Positions 8,026 to 17,301 of a stretch of 64,000 nucleotides of DNA are shown one piece after another. Both the position numbers and the translations under genes were made by a program. The stretch comes from Thiosocius sp963736445. GTDB taxonomy: Bacteria > Pseudomonadota > Gammaproteobacteria > Chromatiales > Chromatiaceae. The notes beneath the pieces were generated by a model, which saw nothing but the letters and a program-made list of their open reading frames with translations, did no database searches and was not told the DNA's origin. Within the stretch, counting starts at the first letter, position 1; the number at the start of each line of letters is the position of its first letter. The DNA lies in contig CAVTOY010000010.1 of the NCBI GenBank assembly GCA_963736445.1, positions 1 through 64,000 on the forward strand. The letters run 5' to 3'.

Positions 8026-9768
8026 ATGACGGAACAATCCAACGAATCCTTACCTGAAAAAGACAACGTCTCTGGCGTGATGCGCTGGATGCCGGGATTA
8101 AAGACGTTAACCACCTACCAGAAAAACGACCTCGGCCCGGATGTGCTCGCGGGCCTGGTGATCTGCCTGGTTCTGCTTCCCTCTGCCCTAGCCTACGCGG
8201 AACTGGCGGGGTTTGGGCCGGTAGCCGGGATATACAGTGCGATCGTCGCGACGCTGGCCTATTTTCTGTTCACATCCTCGCGGCACATGAACGTCGGACC
8301 CGACGGCGCCGTAGCGCTGCTGGTTGGTGCGGCCATACTCCCCCTGACCGGAGGTGATCCGGCCAAGGCGGTGGTCGCGGGCACCTGGCTGGCCCTGTTT
8401 ACCGGCGTGATTCTCATCGTGGCCGCAAAGTTCAAGCTGGGCGTGGTCGCCAACTTTCTATCCGCCCCGGTGCTGCTGGGTTATCTGAATGGCGCTGCGC
8501 TGGTCATCGTGATCAGCCAGTGGGGCAAGCTTTTTGGTGTCGATCTCGAACAGGAAGGTTTGGTACAGCGCGTGATCGAATGGGCGGACAAGGTACCCCA
8601 GACACACATCCCGACCCTGGCTGTGGCGGCCGCTACACTGGTGCTGCTGGTGCTCAGCAAACTCCTGATCAAGCGACTTCCTCCGCTGGTACCGGTGTTT
8701 TTCGTCGGCCTGGTTGCCGGGATGCTGTTCGATTTCAATACCATCGGGGTCGAGACGATCGGGCAGATCCGTTTGAGCGGGGGTGCGGTTGCCGAGCTCG
8801 GCTTGTTCAGTCTTAACCTGAACGAGGTGGCCGCCCTGGCGATGGGTGCACTGGGTCTGTCGATGCTGATCTTTCCCGAGGGTATATTGCTCAGCCGGGC
8901 GACGGCCGAAAAACACGGTTATGACATCGACCCCGACCGCGAGCTGATGGCACTGGGTGCCGCGAACCTGGCCACCAGCGCGATACAGGGCTTCTCGGTC
9001 GGTGGCAGCCAGACCCGAACCCTACTTAACAGCGCGGTGGGTGGTCGCACGCAGATGGCGAATCTGGCCTCCGTAGTGTTTCTGGCGGCTTTCCTGGTGT
9101 TTGCCGGTGAGACGCTGACCCAGTTGCCCAAGGTGATCATTGCCGCAATCCTGACCTACACCGGGTTCGGGCTGATTGATATCGCCGATGTCACGCGGAT
9201 CTGGGAGGAGCATCGGCAGACAGCATGGATAGCGATCGCCACGACTGGGGCTGTCGTGTTCATCGGAGTGCTGCCGGGCATACTCCTTGGAACCGCTTTC
9301 TCGATCGCGATCCTGTTGTCGGATCTGGCGCAGCCGCACGACGCGCTGCTTGTCCACAAGCCGGGTTCCGAGGAGTTGCACGACATGGGGGACGATAATC
9401 GAGACAAGGACGTCCCCGGGCTCGTGGTCTACCGTTTCTATGGCCCCTTGTTCTTTGCCAATGTGAACTACTTCATCGAGCGCTTGCAGAGCTTTATCGA
9501 TGATCCGGAACAGCCTGTGCGCCGGGTCGTGATCGATGCCAGGGCCATCCCGTCGGTTGACTACACGGCACGCGAAAAGCTGCGGCCGTTTTTCGCGAAA
9601 CTCAAGGAACAGGGGCTCGAGCTGGCGATTGCCAGGGCACACCTGCCTTTGCGGGAGTTGACCCTTCAATCCGGTATCGAACCGGTCTTCTCCCAAGATG
9701 AGATCTTTGTCCGGGTGTCGGATGCGGTGAAAGATTTCCGCGAGGATCACGGCCACCTGGGTCGCTGA
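8026..9768 (+). CDS. SulP family anion (sulfate/bicarbonate) permease
   Basis: SLC26/SulP inner-membrane transporter of about 580 residues. The start MTEQSNESLPEK at 8026 is chosen as the nearest ATG to the conserved core; an upstream ATG at 7984 would add 14 unconserved residues. The core begins at WMPGLKTLTTYQKNDLGPD and has the SulP signature helices (VLLPSALAYAELAGFGPVAG, VGGSQTRTLLNSAVGGRTQ), roughly 10-12 membrane segments in all. A cytoplasmic STAS domain closes the protein (VVIDARAIPSVDYTAREKL). Substrate cannot be read from sequence: sulfate, bicarbonate and dicarboxylate are all known in the family. It stands alone in decayed DNA but is intact, which suggests continued selection or recent arrival. 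Confidence 0.9.
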   Translation: MTEQSNESLPEKDNVSGVMRWMPGLKTLTTYQKNDLGPDVLAGLVICLVLLPSALAYAELAGFGPVAGIYSAIVATLAYFLFTSSRHMNVGPDGAVALLVGAAILPLTGGDPAKAVVAGTWLALFTGVILIVAAKFKLGVVANFLSAPVLLGYLNGAALVIVISQWGKLFGVDLEQEGLVQRVIEWADKVPQTHIPTLAVAAATLVLLVLSKLLIKRLPPLVPVFFVGLVAGMLFDFNTIGVETIGQIRLSGGAVAELGLFSLNLNEVAALAMGALGLSMLIFPEGILLSRATAEKHGYDIDPDRELMALGAANLATSAIQGFSVGGSQTRTLLNSAVGGRTQMANLASVVFLAAFLVFAGETLTQLPKVIIAAILTYTGFGLIDIADVTRIWEEHRQTAWIAIATTGAVVFIGVLPGILLGTAFSIAILLSDLAQPHDALLVHKPGSEELHDMGDDNRDKDVPGLVVYRFYGPLFFANVNYFIERLQSFIDDPEQPVRRVVIDARAIPSVDYTAREKLRPFFAKLKEQGLELAIARAHLPLRELTLQSGIEPVFSQDEIFVRVSDAVKDFREDHGHLGR

Positions 9769-9963
9769 TAAGGCGCCATCGGCTTTGCCGGGGCTCTGGC
9801 ACTTTCCGCGGCCTTGGCGTCCGGCGTATCCGGCGGCTATCGAACCCATAGCTGAAGCAGTCGGAACAGACCTCCAGCGGCAGCTTCGGCACCGAGCAGC
9901 AGACGGTCGCCGAGTACGCCGTCAACTCCTGTTCATCGCCGTTTGCGGCGGCGGGGATTGTCG

Positions 9964-10461
9964 TCACAACAGTCCGTTCCTGTTACTGACCTGCCGTTCG
10001 CCGGATTCATATTGCCCGGAAGGCTGATCCCCCCAATCCTTCAGGCAGACATTGAATACCCGTTGCACGAGTGACAGCTCCTCCCTGACCGTCTTGGGAC
10101 TCACCTGCCCTAGCCTTGCTTCTCTGTACTCTGCCAAGATCGCCGGTGTGACATCGGTCAGCACCCTATCGCCCAGTCTCTCACTCAGCCCACGACATCG
10201 GCTTTGTTCCTGAGACCGACCTTTGAGCTTAATCGCGACCTCATTCGAGTACTTCGTGAGGATCTCGGAAAGTGAAGTGGTCTTGGCTTCCGTCAGATCT
10301 AGGTACTCAGATCGTTCCAAAGCTGACTCGGTTTGCCTTGCCCACTGCTGAGCGACAGTTCGACTGGAGAAGGATTTGGTGAGAGGGTTGAGACCCTTGC
10401 GTCGGATCTGTACGTGGTAAGTGGTTCCCTTCGAACTAACACGCTTTCGGATGGATGCCAC
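9964..10461 (-). pseudogene. Tyrosine recombinase (phage-type integrase), truncated
   Basis: N-terminal part of a site-specific integrase. GTG at 10461 is preceded by AGGAG at 5-nt spacing, giving VASIRKRVSSKGTTYHVQIRRKG, the arm-binding beta domain. A SAM-like core-binding domain follows (LSEILTKYSNEV, LTDVTPAILAEYRE, SPKTVREELSLVQRVF). The catalytic half (R-H-R-Y residues) is missing and the frame loses family similarity after CLKDWGD. It starts 135 bp downstream of tRNA-fMet on the same strand, a classic integrase/tRNA arrangement, so it marks the end of a degraded integrative element. Confidence 0.8.
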
Positions 10462-10521
10462 GGGAATCTCCTGTGTGCCAAATTTGTGCCAAACAGGCAA
10501 TCAACAGGAAAACCAGAGCAT

Positions 10522-10556
10522 AAAAAAAGGGCTCCTGAAATCTCAGGAACCCTTTC
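10522..10556 (-). terminator. Rho-independent terminator after tRNA-fMet
   Basis: On the minus strand, AAGGG-TTCCTGA pairs with TCAGGA-CCCTT and is followed by seven T residues. It lies about 40 nt downstream of the tRNA and ends the nuoN/tRNA-fMet side of transcription. Confidence 0.85.
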
Positions 10557-10595
10557 TTGCACAGCAACTTAAACGATAAAGTTCAAGTAAGAATT

Positions 10596-10672
<77 letters not shown>

Positions 10673-10685
10673 TCTGGTATTAGTA

Positions 10686-10714
10686 ATTCTACATATGCCC
10701 CGGGTTGGCCACAA
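10686..10714 (-). promoter_or_regulatory. Candidate sigma70 promoter for tRNA-fMet
   Basis: On the minus strand, TTGTGG (10709-10714) and TAGAAT (10686-10691) are separated by 17 nt. The -10 box ends 13 nt before the mature 5' end of the tRNA. It lies between the nuoN stop and the tRNA. Confidence 0.5.
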
Positions 10715-10751
10715 CCCTTTACGACACCTTCTTTTCCGAACAGGGCCGCCG

Positions 10752-12191
10752 TCAGCCGCCGAATGCCCAACGGCAGGCGCCGAGCAGGGCCGCGGGGAAC
10801 AGACCGAAACCAAGCATAGCCAAGCCGTTGATGGACATCATCACCTGGGTATCCATCGACGCAGCCAGGGGCGCTGCGTCGATCGGCTCATCGAAGTACA
10901 TCAACTTCACCGCCCGGATGTAGTAGAAGGCGCCGATGATCGAGAAGAACACCGCGACCAGGGCCAGCCACACCATGTCCACGCTGATCACCGCGTCCAA
11001 CACGAACAGCTTGGCGAAAAAGCCCACGGTGGGCGGCACGCCCGCCATCGAGAACATAATCAACAGCATCATGAAGGCCAGCCATGGACTGCGATCATTC
11101 AGGCCTTTCAGATCGTGCAGGTTTTCCGCATCGAAGCCCTTTCGGCTGAGCATCGTGATCACGCCGAAGCCACCTGCGGCCGTTAGCGCGTAGGTGATCG
11201 CATAGAACATCGCCGCTGTGTAGCCCTTGTCGGTACCGGCCAGCAGACCGAGGAAGATGAATCCGACATGCGAAATGGTCGAATAGGCCAACATGCGTTT
11301 GACGTTGCTCTGAGCAATCGCGACCACATTGCCGAGTGCCATGGACAGCACCGCCAGAATAATCAGCATGTCTTGCCACTGCTCCACCAGGCTTCCCATG
11401 CCGTCTACCAGCAGACGCATCGTGAGCGCGAACGCGGCGATCTTGGGCGCACTGCCGAGAAACAGCGTCACCGAGGTCGGGGCCCCCTGATACACGTCCG
11501 GCACCCACATGTGGAACGGCACCGCGCCGAACTTGAAGGAGACGCCAACGACGATGAACACCAGACCGAACACCAGCACCGTCTGGTCGGCGTCGCCGCT
11601 GGCGATGACGCTGGCGACCTCCGGGAAGGTCAGCTGGCCAGTCGCGCCATAGACCATCGAAATGCCATACAGGAGCATGCCCGATGCCAGCGCACCCAGA
11701 ACGAAGTACTTCATTGCCGCCTCGGCACCGGCGCCGGAATCGCGGTGAAACGCGACGAGGGCATACAGACACAGGGCCAACAGCTCGAGGCCCAGATACA
11801 CCGTGAGGAAGCTGTTGGCCGAGATCATTATCAGCATGCCGAGCACGCCGAACATACCCAGCACGTAGTACTCACCGCGCAGGATACCGAGTCCGATCAG
11901 GTAATCCTTGGCGTATACAAAGGCGAACAGCGTGATCAACAACAATCCGATCTTGAGCACGTCGGACATCGGGTCCCTGACGAAACTGCCGTGGAACAGG
12001 ATCTCACGCTCCGGTCCAGCCGCGTACAGGGTCAGCGCAACCGCACCGACCAGCGCCGCCAACGACAAGCCGTAAGTTAACAGGCGCGTCCGCTCTGTCA
12101 GGAACAGGTCGATCACCAGGATCAGACAGGCCGCCGAGAGCAGAAAGATCTCAGGCAGTGCGGGTTGCAGCGAGGCGAGGTTGTATTCCAT
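10752..12191 (-). CDS. nuoN: NADH-quinone oxidoreductase subunit N
   Basis: Antiporter-like membrane subunit of complex I, 479 residues, usual length for NuoN. The start is MEYNLASLQPALPEIFLL. It has about 14 hydrophobic segments, with conserved antiporter-type motifs (KYFVLGALASGMLLYGIS, FKFGAVPFHMWVPDVYQGAP, MLAYSTISHVGFIFLGLL). The lysine in the first and the histidine/proline-rich loop in the second fit the proton-pathway helices of the family. It is the last gene of the nuoA-N operon, 27 bp after nuoM, and is followed by tRNA-fMet. Confidence 0.97.
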   Translation of the reverse strand: MEYNLASLQPALPEIFLLSAACLILVIDLFLTERTRLLTYGLSLAALVGAVALTLYAAGPEREILFHGSFVRDPMSDVLKIGLLLITLFAFVYAKDYLIGLGILRGEYYVLGMFGVLGMLIMISANSFLTVYLGLELLALCLYALVAFHRDSGAGAEAAMKYFVLGALASGMLLYGISMVYGATGQLTFPEVASVIASGDADQTVLVFGLVFIVVGVSFKFGAVPFHMWVPDVYQGAPTSVTLFLGSAPKIAAFALTMRLLVDGMGSLVEQWQDMLIILAVLSMALGNVVAIAQSNVKRMLAYSTISHVGFIFLGLLAGTDKGYTAAMFYAITYALTAAGGFGVITMLSRKGFDAENLHDLKGLNDRSPWLAFMMLLIMFSMAGVPPTVGFFAKLFVLDAVISVDMVWLALVAVFFSIIGAFYYIRAVKLMYFDEPIDAAPLAASMDTQVMMSINGLAMLGFGLFPAALLGACRWAFGG

Positions 12192-12218
12192 ACGGGCTTG
12201 ACTGTTTCGGTTGGCGGC

Positions 12219-13733
12219 TCAGATCTTCTTCACAGCGATGTGCTGAACCAAATTTTCGATCGACACATCCATAACCTCGATCAACGGTGCCGGCCAGATG
12301 CCGAGGATCAGCACCGCCACCGCCAGCGAGGTCAACACGAAGGCCTCGCGCTTGTTGATGTCCTGCAGCGCGGCCACCTTGTCGGACCCGACCTCGCCAT
12401 ACACCACGCGTTTGATCATCCATAGCGTATAGGCTGCGCCGATGATCAAGGTGGTCGCAGCGAGCACCGCAAACCAGAAATCGGCGCGGAAACTGGCCAG
12501 GATCACCATGAACTCGCCGACGAAGCCCGAGGTGCCGGGCAGCCCGGCGTTGGCCATCGCAAAGAACACCATGAATGCCGCGAACCAGGGCATCACGTTG
12601 ACGACACCGCCGTAGTCGTCAATCTGACGACTGTGCAGGCGATCGTAGAGCACGCCGACGCACAGGAACATGGCCGCTGAAATGAAACCATGCGAGATCA
12701 TCTGCACCATGCCGCCCTGCAGACCGAGCACGGCGCCGGTGTCGACGTCGCTGCGCGCCATGATGGTGAACGCTATAAAAAAGCCGAGCGTCACGAAGCC
12801 CATGTGCGCGATCGACGAATAGGCAATCAGCTTCTTCATGTCCTGCTGCACCAGGGCCACGAAACCGATGTACACCACCGCAATCAACGACATGCCGATG
12901 ATCAACCAGTCGAGCTCGCTGCTGGCGTCCGGCGTAATGGGCAGGCTGAAGCGCAGGAAGCCATAACCACCGATCTTCAACATGATCGCCGCCAGAATGA
13001 CGGACCCGCCGGTCGGCGCCTCGACGTGGGCATCCGGCAACCAGGTGTGAACCGGCCACATCGGCACCTTGACCGCGAAGGCGAGCAGGAAGGCGACGAA
13101 GATCAGCACCTGCTCGGTCAGGTTGAGCTTGAGATCATGGAACGCCAAGATCTCCATGGTGCCTGACTGGAAATACATGTAGATAAGGGCCACCAGCATG
13201 AACACCGAGCCGAGGAAGGTGTACAGGAAGAACTTGATGGTCGCGTAGACGCGGTTGGGCCCGCCCCAGACACCGATGATCAGGAACATCGGGATCAGCA
13301 TAGCCTCCCAGAACACATAGAACAGCATCGCGTCCAGCGCGGCGAAGACGCCAACCATGACGCCCTCCATAATCAGAAATGCGGCCATGTACTGCGACGG
13401 CTTGTACTGGATTACCTCCCAGCCGGCGATGATCACCAGGATGGAGACAAAGGTGGTCAGCAGGATCAGCGGCATCGAGATGCCGTCGACCCCAAGGTAG
13501 TACTCGGCATTGAAGGCCGGAATCCAGGAAGTCCGTTCGACAAACTGCATCTGCGCGGTTCCGACGTCGAAGCCGAACCACAGCGGCAGACTGACCAGAA
13601 AGGTCAGCACGGCGAATATCAGCGCTAGCCAACGCGAGACGTTGGGCGCCTTGTCGCCACTGCCCAGGACGAGCGCGCCGCCAAGTATCGGTAGCCAAAT
13701 GGTCGCACTGAGTATCGGCCAATCTGCAGTCAT
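12219..13733 (-). CDS. nuoM: NADH-quinone oxidoreductase subunit M
   Basis: Second antiporter-like subunit of the complex I membrane arm, 504 residues. I chose MTADWPILSATIW at 13733 over an ATG 33 nt upstream because the shorter form matches the family start. It shows the conserved stretches YYLGVDGISMPLILLTTF, FYVFWEAMLIPMFLIIG (the essential glutamate), FAVKVPMWPVHTWLPDAH and LIAYSSIAHMGFVTLG. It lies between nuoL and nuoN, on the same strand. About 120 bp separate it from nuoL, more than at most junctions of this operon. Confidence 0.97.
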   Translation of the reverse strand: MTADWPILSATIWLPILGGALVLGSGDKAPNVSRWLALIFAVLTFLVSLPLWFGFDVGTAQMQFVERTSWIPAFNAEYYLGVDGISMPLILLTTFVSILVIIAGWEVIQYKPSQYMAAFLIMEGVMVGVFAALDAMLFYVFWEAMLIPMFLIIGVWGGPNRVYATIKFFLYTFLGSVFMLVALIYMYFQSGTMEILAFHDLKLNLTEQVLIFVAFLLAFAVKVPMWPVHTWLPDAHVEAPTGGSVILAAIMLKIGGYGFLRFSLPITPDASSELDWLIIGMSLIAVVYIGFVALVQQDMKKLIAYSSIAHMGFVTLGFFIAFTIMARSDVDTGAVLGLQGGMVQMISHGFISAAMFLCVGVLYDRLHSRQIDDYGGVVNVMPWFAAFMVFFAMANAGLPGTSGFVGEFMVILASFRADFWFAVLAATTLIIGAAYTLWMIKRVVYGEVGSDKVAALQDINKREAFVLTSLAVAVLILGIWPAPLIEVMDVSIENLVQHIAVKKI

Positions 13734-13853
13734 GGTCTTTTCTGTCTCTTTTCCTGTTGCCGGCAACCCGCGTCTGTCCCGCGGAAATTATCGCCAGCCG
13801 AGTTCTCGCGTCCCGGCATTGTGTCTCGACGCCGCTCCGTTGAGGCCGCTGCG

Positions 13854-15866
13854 CTAACCGCGCAGTACGAACCAGCCCAACAGTCCGAGCAGGCCAATAA
13901 TCATCACCATCGCGTATTGGTACAGCATCCCGGTCTGCACAAAGCGCATCACCATCGCCAGTTTTCCTACAGAATGCGCCGAACCGTTGACCGCCAACCC
14001 ATCGATCAGGGCGCGATCGCCGACGAGCCAAAGGACTTTGCCCAGCAGCTTGCTGCCGCCCGCGAAAACGGCCTGATTGAACTCATCGAAACCGTACTTG
14101 CGGTCGAGAATGAAATACAGCCAGTCGAATTTTGTCGCCAGAGTGCGGGCGATCTCGGGCCGGCGTGTATACACGTACCAGGCCGTTGCTAGGCCACCGA
14201 GCGCCAGATACAGCGGGGGGGTAAAAAAGGCATGGGTGAGAAAGCCGAAAGGCCCGTGGAAATCGATCTGTCCCAGGGTGTCGTGCACGGCTGCCACCGT
14301 GAGCGTCCCCTCGAAATAATCGCCGAACACCATCGGGCCGACGGTGAAATAGCCGATGAAGACGGACGGGATCGCCAGCAGGATCAGCGGCAGGGTCACG
14401 ACCCAAGGTGATTCGTGTGGCGTGGGCTCGTCATGAACTTCGTGATGCTCCTGAGCCTCCGCGCCTCCATGCTCGTCATGGACTTCATGATGCGATTCGA
14501 AGTGACGCGGGCCCTCACCATGAAACACCAGGAAGTACATGCGGAAGCTGTACAGCGCAGTCACAAACACCCCCGCGACCAGCAGCACATGCGCGTACCC
14601 TGCCCCCGCAATCTGCGAATGATGCACCGCCTCGATAATTGCGTCCTTGGAGAAGAAGCCCGAGAAGCCGGGGAAGCCGATCAATGCCAGCGAGCCGAGG
14701 AAAGCCGTCCAGTGGGTGATCGGCATGTACTTGCGGATACCCCCCATGTTGCGGATGTCCTGATCGTGGTGCATGCCGATGATGACCGAGCCGGCGGCTA
14801 GGAACAGCAGCGCTTTGAAAAAGGCATGCGTCATCAGGTGAAACAACCCAGCGGCGTAGGCCGAGGCGCCGAGTGCGGCGACCATGTAGCCAAGCTGCGA
14901 CAACGTAGAATAGGCCACCACGCGCTTGATGTCGTTCTGCACGATGCCGATCAGGCCCATGAAGAACGCTGTCGTCGCACCGATCACCAGCACGAAGGTC
15001 AGTGCGGTCTCTGACAGCTCGAACAGCGGCGACATGCGCGCGACCATGAAGATACCGGCGGTGACCATGGTAGCGGCATGGATCAGCGCCGAGATCGGGG
15101 TCGGGCCCTCCATGGAGTCGGGAAGCCAGACGTGCAACGGCACCTGGGCCGATTTACCCATGGCGCCTATAAACAGCAGGATGCAGACCACGGTCATCAA
15201 CGACCAGCTGGTGTCACCCCAGACCGTGATGGTGGCATTGGCGAATTGCGGCGCCAGTGCGAACACCTCAGCGTAATCGAGGCTGCCGAAGTACATGGCG
15301 ACCGCGGCAATCCCAAGGATGAAACCGAAATCGCCGACCCGGTTGACGAGGAAGGCCTTGAGGTTGGCGAAAATGGCCGTCTCGCGCTTGAAATAGAAAC
15401 CGATCAGCAGATAAGAGACCAGGCCCACCGCCTCCCAGCCGAAAAACAGCTGCAGGAAGTTGTTCGCCATCACCAGCATCAGCATGGAGAAGGTAAACAG
15501 GGCGATGTAGCTGAAGAAGCGCTGGTAGCCTTCTTCGTGCGCCAAATAGCCGATGGTGTAGATGTGCACCATCAGTGACACGAACGTGACCACGGCCATC
15601 ATCATCGCGGTCAGGCGGTCGATCAGAAAACCGATCTCCATGCGCAGGCCGTCGCTGACCATCCAGGTGTAGACGGTTTCGTTGTAGACGGGGGCGTCCT
15701 GGAAAGCATAGAGATAGAGCACATGCAGCGACAATGCACAGGAGATGCCCACACCGAGGATGGTGACCGAATGCGCGCCGACGCGGCCCACCTGATTGCG
15801 AAACAGGCCTGCGATGAGCGCGCCGACCAGCGGCGCAAGGACTATGGTCAGTAGAATCGCTTGCAT
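13854..15866 (-). CDS. nuoL: NADH-quinone oxidoreductase subunit L
   Basis: Distal proton-pumping subunit, 670 residues, with the long C-terminal lateral helix of NuoL. The start MQAILLTIVLAPLVGALIAG is at 15866, 3 nt beyond the nuoK stop. Conserved stretches include FFGWEAVGLVSYLLIGFY, MGKSAQVPLHVWLPDSMEGP, ALIHAATMVTAGIFMVAR and VAYSTLSQLGYMVAALG. A His/Glu-rich hydrophilic loop (SHHEVHDEHGGAEAQEHHEV) near residue 460 is longer and more histidine-rich than in E. coli; whether it binds metal is unknown. Confidence 0.97.
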   Translation of the reverse strand: MQAILLTIVLAPLVGALIAGLFRNQVGRVGAHSVTILGVGISCALSLHVLYLYAFQDAPVYNETVYTWMVSDGLRMEIGFLIDRLTAMMMAVVTFVSLMVHIYTIGYLAHEEGYQRFFSYIALFTFSMLMLVMANNFLQLFFGWEAVGLVSYLLIGFYFKRETAIFANLKAFLVNRVGDFGFILGIAAVAMYFGSLDYAEVFALAPQFANATITVWGDTSWSLMTVVCILLFIGAMGKSAQVPLHVWLPDSMEGPTPISALIHAATMVTAGIFMVARMSPLFELSETALTFVLVIGATTAFFMGLIGIVQNDIKRVVAYSTLSQLGYMVAALGASAYAAGLFHLMTHAFFKALLFLAAGSVIIGMHHDQDIRNMGGIRKYMPITHWTAFLGSLALIGFPGFSGFFSKDAIIEAVHHSQIAGAGYAHVLLVAGVFVTALYSFRMYFLVFHGEGPRHFESHHEVHDEHGGAEAQEHHEVHDEPTPHESPWVVTLPLILLAIPSVFIGYFTVGPMVFGDYFEGTLTVAAVHDTLGQIDFHGPFGFLTHAFFTPPLYLALGGLATAWYVYTRRPEIARTLATKFDWLYFILDRKYGFDEFNQAVFAGGSKLLGKVLWLVGDRALIDGLAVNGSAHSVGKLAMVMRFVQTGMLYQYAMVMIIGLLGLLGWFVLRG

Positions 15867-15868
15867 CG

Positions 15869-16174
15869 CTAGCCCTTCAAGGTGTCCAGATCGGCAACAT
15901 TGATCGTCTGTCGGCCGCGGAACAATACGACCAGGATTGCGAGCCCAATCGCCGCCTCTGCCGCGGCCACGGTCAGGATGAAGAAGACGAACACCTGGCC
16001 CGCGGTGTCGCCGAGGAAATACGAAAACGCGATGAAATTGATGTTCACCGCCAGCAGCATCAGTTCGATGCACATCAACAACAGGATCACATTCTTACGA
16101 TTGAGAAAGATGCCGGCCACGCTGAGCGAAAACAGGATGGCGCCGACCATCAGGTAGTCAGACAACGCAATCAT
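15869..16174 (-). CDS. nuoK: NADH-quinone oxidoreductase subunit K
   Basis: Small three-helix membrane subunit, 101 residues, the standard length. It carries the two conserved membrane glutamates in helices 2 and 3 (LLLMCIELMLLAVNINF and LTVAAAEAAIGLAILVVLF) that belong to the proton channel. The start overlaps the nuoJ stop and the gene ends 2 nt before nuoL, so translation of J, K and L is probably coupled. Confidence 0.97.
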   Translation of the reverse strand: MIALSDYLMVGAILFSLSVAGIFLNRKNVILLLMCIELMLLAVNINFIAFSYFLGDTAGQVFVFFILTVAAAEAAIGLAILVVLFRGRQTINVADLDTLKG

Positions 16175-16779
16175 CAGGCCTTCTCCTCGGCATCCATCTT
16201 GATCACCCGCAGGCGATCCTTTGCCTTGACCAAGACCTGGCGCGACGGATCCTGGGATTTGGTCTCCGGCCGTCTGCGCATGGTCAGGCCGATAGCGGCG
16301 ACGATACCGACCAGCAGGATCACTGCAGCGATCTCAAAGGCGTACAGATGCTCGGTGAACAGCGCCAGACCGAGTTCCTCGGTATTGCTGTAGCCGGCCG
16401 GCTTGGGTGCCGGCGCGGCGACCGCGTCGAGCCCGAAACGCTGTGGCCCGACCACGAGCATCAGTTCGATCACCATGGCGACGGCCACCAGGATGGCGAC
16501 CGGCACATTGCGGACAAATCCCGCGCGCAGCTCGGCGATGTTGATATCGAGCATCATCACCACGAACAGGAACAACACCATGACCGCCCCGACGTAGACG
16601 AGCACCAGCGCGATCGCCAGAAACTCGGCCTCGGCCAGCATCCACAGGCCAGCGCTATTGAAAAAGGCCAGAACCAGAAACAATGCCGAATGCACCGGAT
16701 TCTTGCGTGTAATGACCATGACGGCTGAAAAAATCAGGATCGTGGCAAAGACGTAGAAAAGGAATTTTTCGAAACTCAA
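16174..16779 (-). CDS. nuoJ: NADH-quinone oxidoreductase subunit J
   Basis: Membrane subunit of 201 residues with five predicted helices. It has the conserved PVHSALFLVLAFFNSAGLW and YVGAVMVLFLFVVMMLDI stretches (the pi-bulge helix of complex I). A charged C-terminal tail (MRRRPETKSQDPSRQ onward) extends into the cytoplasm. It starts 22 bp downstream of nuoI and overlaps nuoK by one base. Confidence 0.97.
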   Translation of the reverse strand: MSFEKFLFYVFATILIFSAVMVITRKNPVHSALFLVLAFFNSAGLWMLAEAEFLAIALVLVYVGAVMVLFLFVVMMLDINIAELRAGFVRNVPVAILVAVAMVIELMLVVGPQRFGLDAVAAPAPKPAGYSNTEELGLALFTEHLYAFEIAAVILLVGIVAAIGLTMRRRPETKSQDPSRQVLVKAKDRLRVIKMDAEEKA

Positions 16780-16801
16780 GATTCAATCCTCGACTCCGTG
16801 C

Positions 16802-17290
16802 TCACCGCACATTCGCCTGCGCGGCACGGTCGTCCGCCAGCTGCTGTTCATATTTGTCACCGATCTCCAACAGCATCTGCTTGGTCATGATCTGTTCGCC
16901 GCGATTCTCGAAGTGGTACTCGTAGATGCGCGTCTCGACGATGGAGTCGACAGGGCAAGACTCTTCGCAGAAACCGCAGTAGATGCACTTGAACAGGTCG
17001 ATGTCGTAACGCGTGGTGCGCCGCGACCCGTCTTCGCGCGGTTCGGCCTCGATAGTTATCGCCAGCGCCGGACATACCGCTTCACAGAGTTTGCAGGCTA
17101 TACAGCGCTCCTCGCCGTTGGGATAACGCCGCAGCGCATGCAGGCCACGAAAACGCGGCGATACCGGCGCCTTTTGTTCCGGGTACTGAAGAGTGAATTT
17201 GCGGGAGAAGAAATAGCCGCCGGTGATGCTGAGCCCCTTCAAGAGCTCGAACAGAAACAGACTGCGGATGTAGTTGGTGATTGTCTTCAT
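16802..17290 (-). CDS. nuoI: NADH-quinone oxidoreductase subunit I (2x[4Fe-4S])
   Basis: Peripheral-arm ferredoxin subunit, 162 residues, carrying clusters N6a and N6b. Two classic binding motifs are present: CIACKLCEAVCP and CIYCGFCEESCP. MKTITNYIRSLFLF at 17290 is the family start; the reading frame stays open upstream into nuoH but that part has no homology. The gene starts 11 bp after the nuoH stop and connects the soluble arm to NuoH. Confidence 0.97.
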   Translation of the reverse strand: MKTITNYIRSLFLFELLKGLSITGGYFFSRKFTLQYPEQKAPVSPRFRGLHALRRYPNGEERCIACKLCEAVCPALAITIEAEPREDGSRRTTRYDIDLFKCIYCGFCEESCPVDSIVETRIYEYHFENRGEQIMTKQMLLEIGDKYEQQLADDRAAQANVR

Positions 17291-17301
17291 CGCCAAGGGC
17301 C

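Noticed and set aside
9785..10027. Small plus-strand frame after the SulP gene
   Set aside because: It overlaps the integrase remnant on the other strand and shows no coding features.
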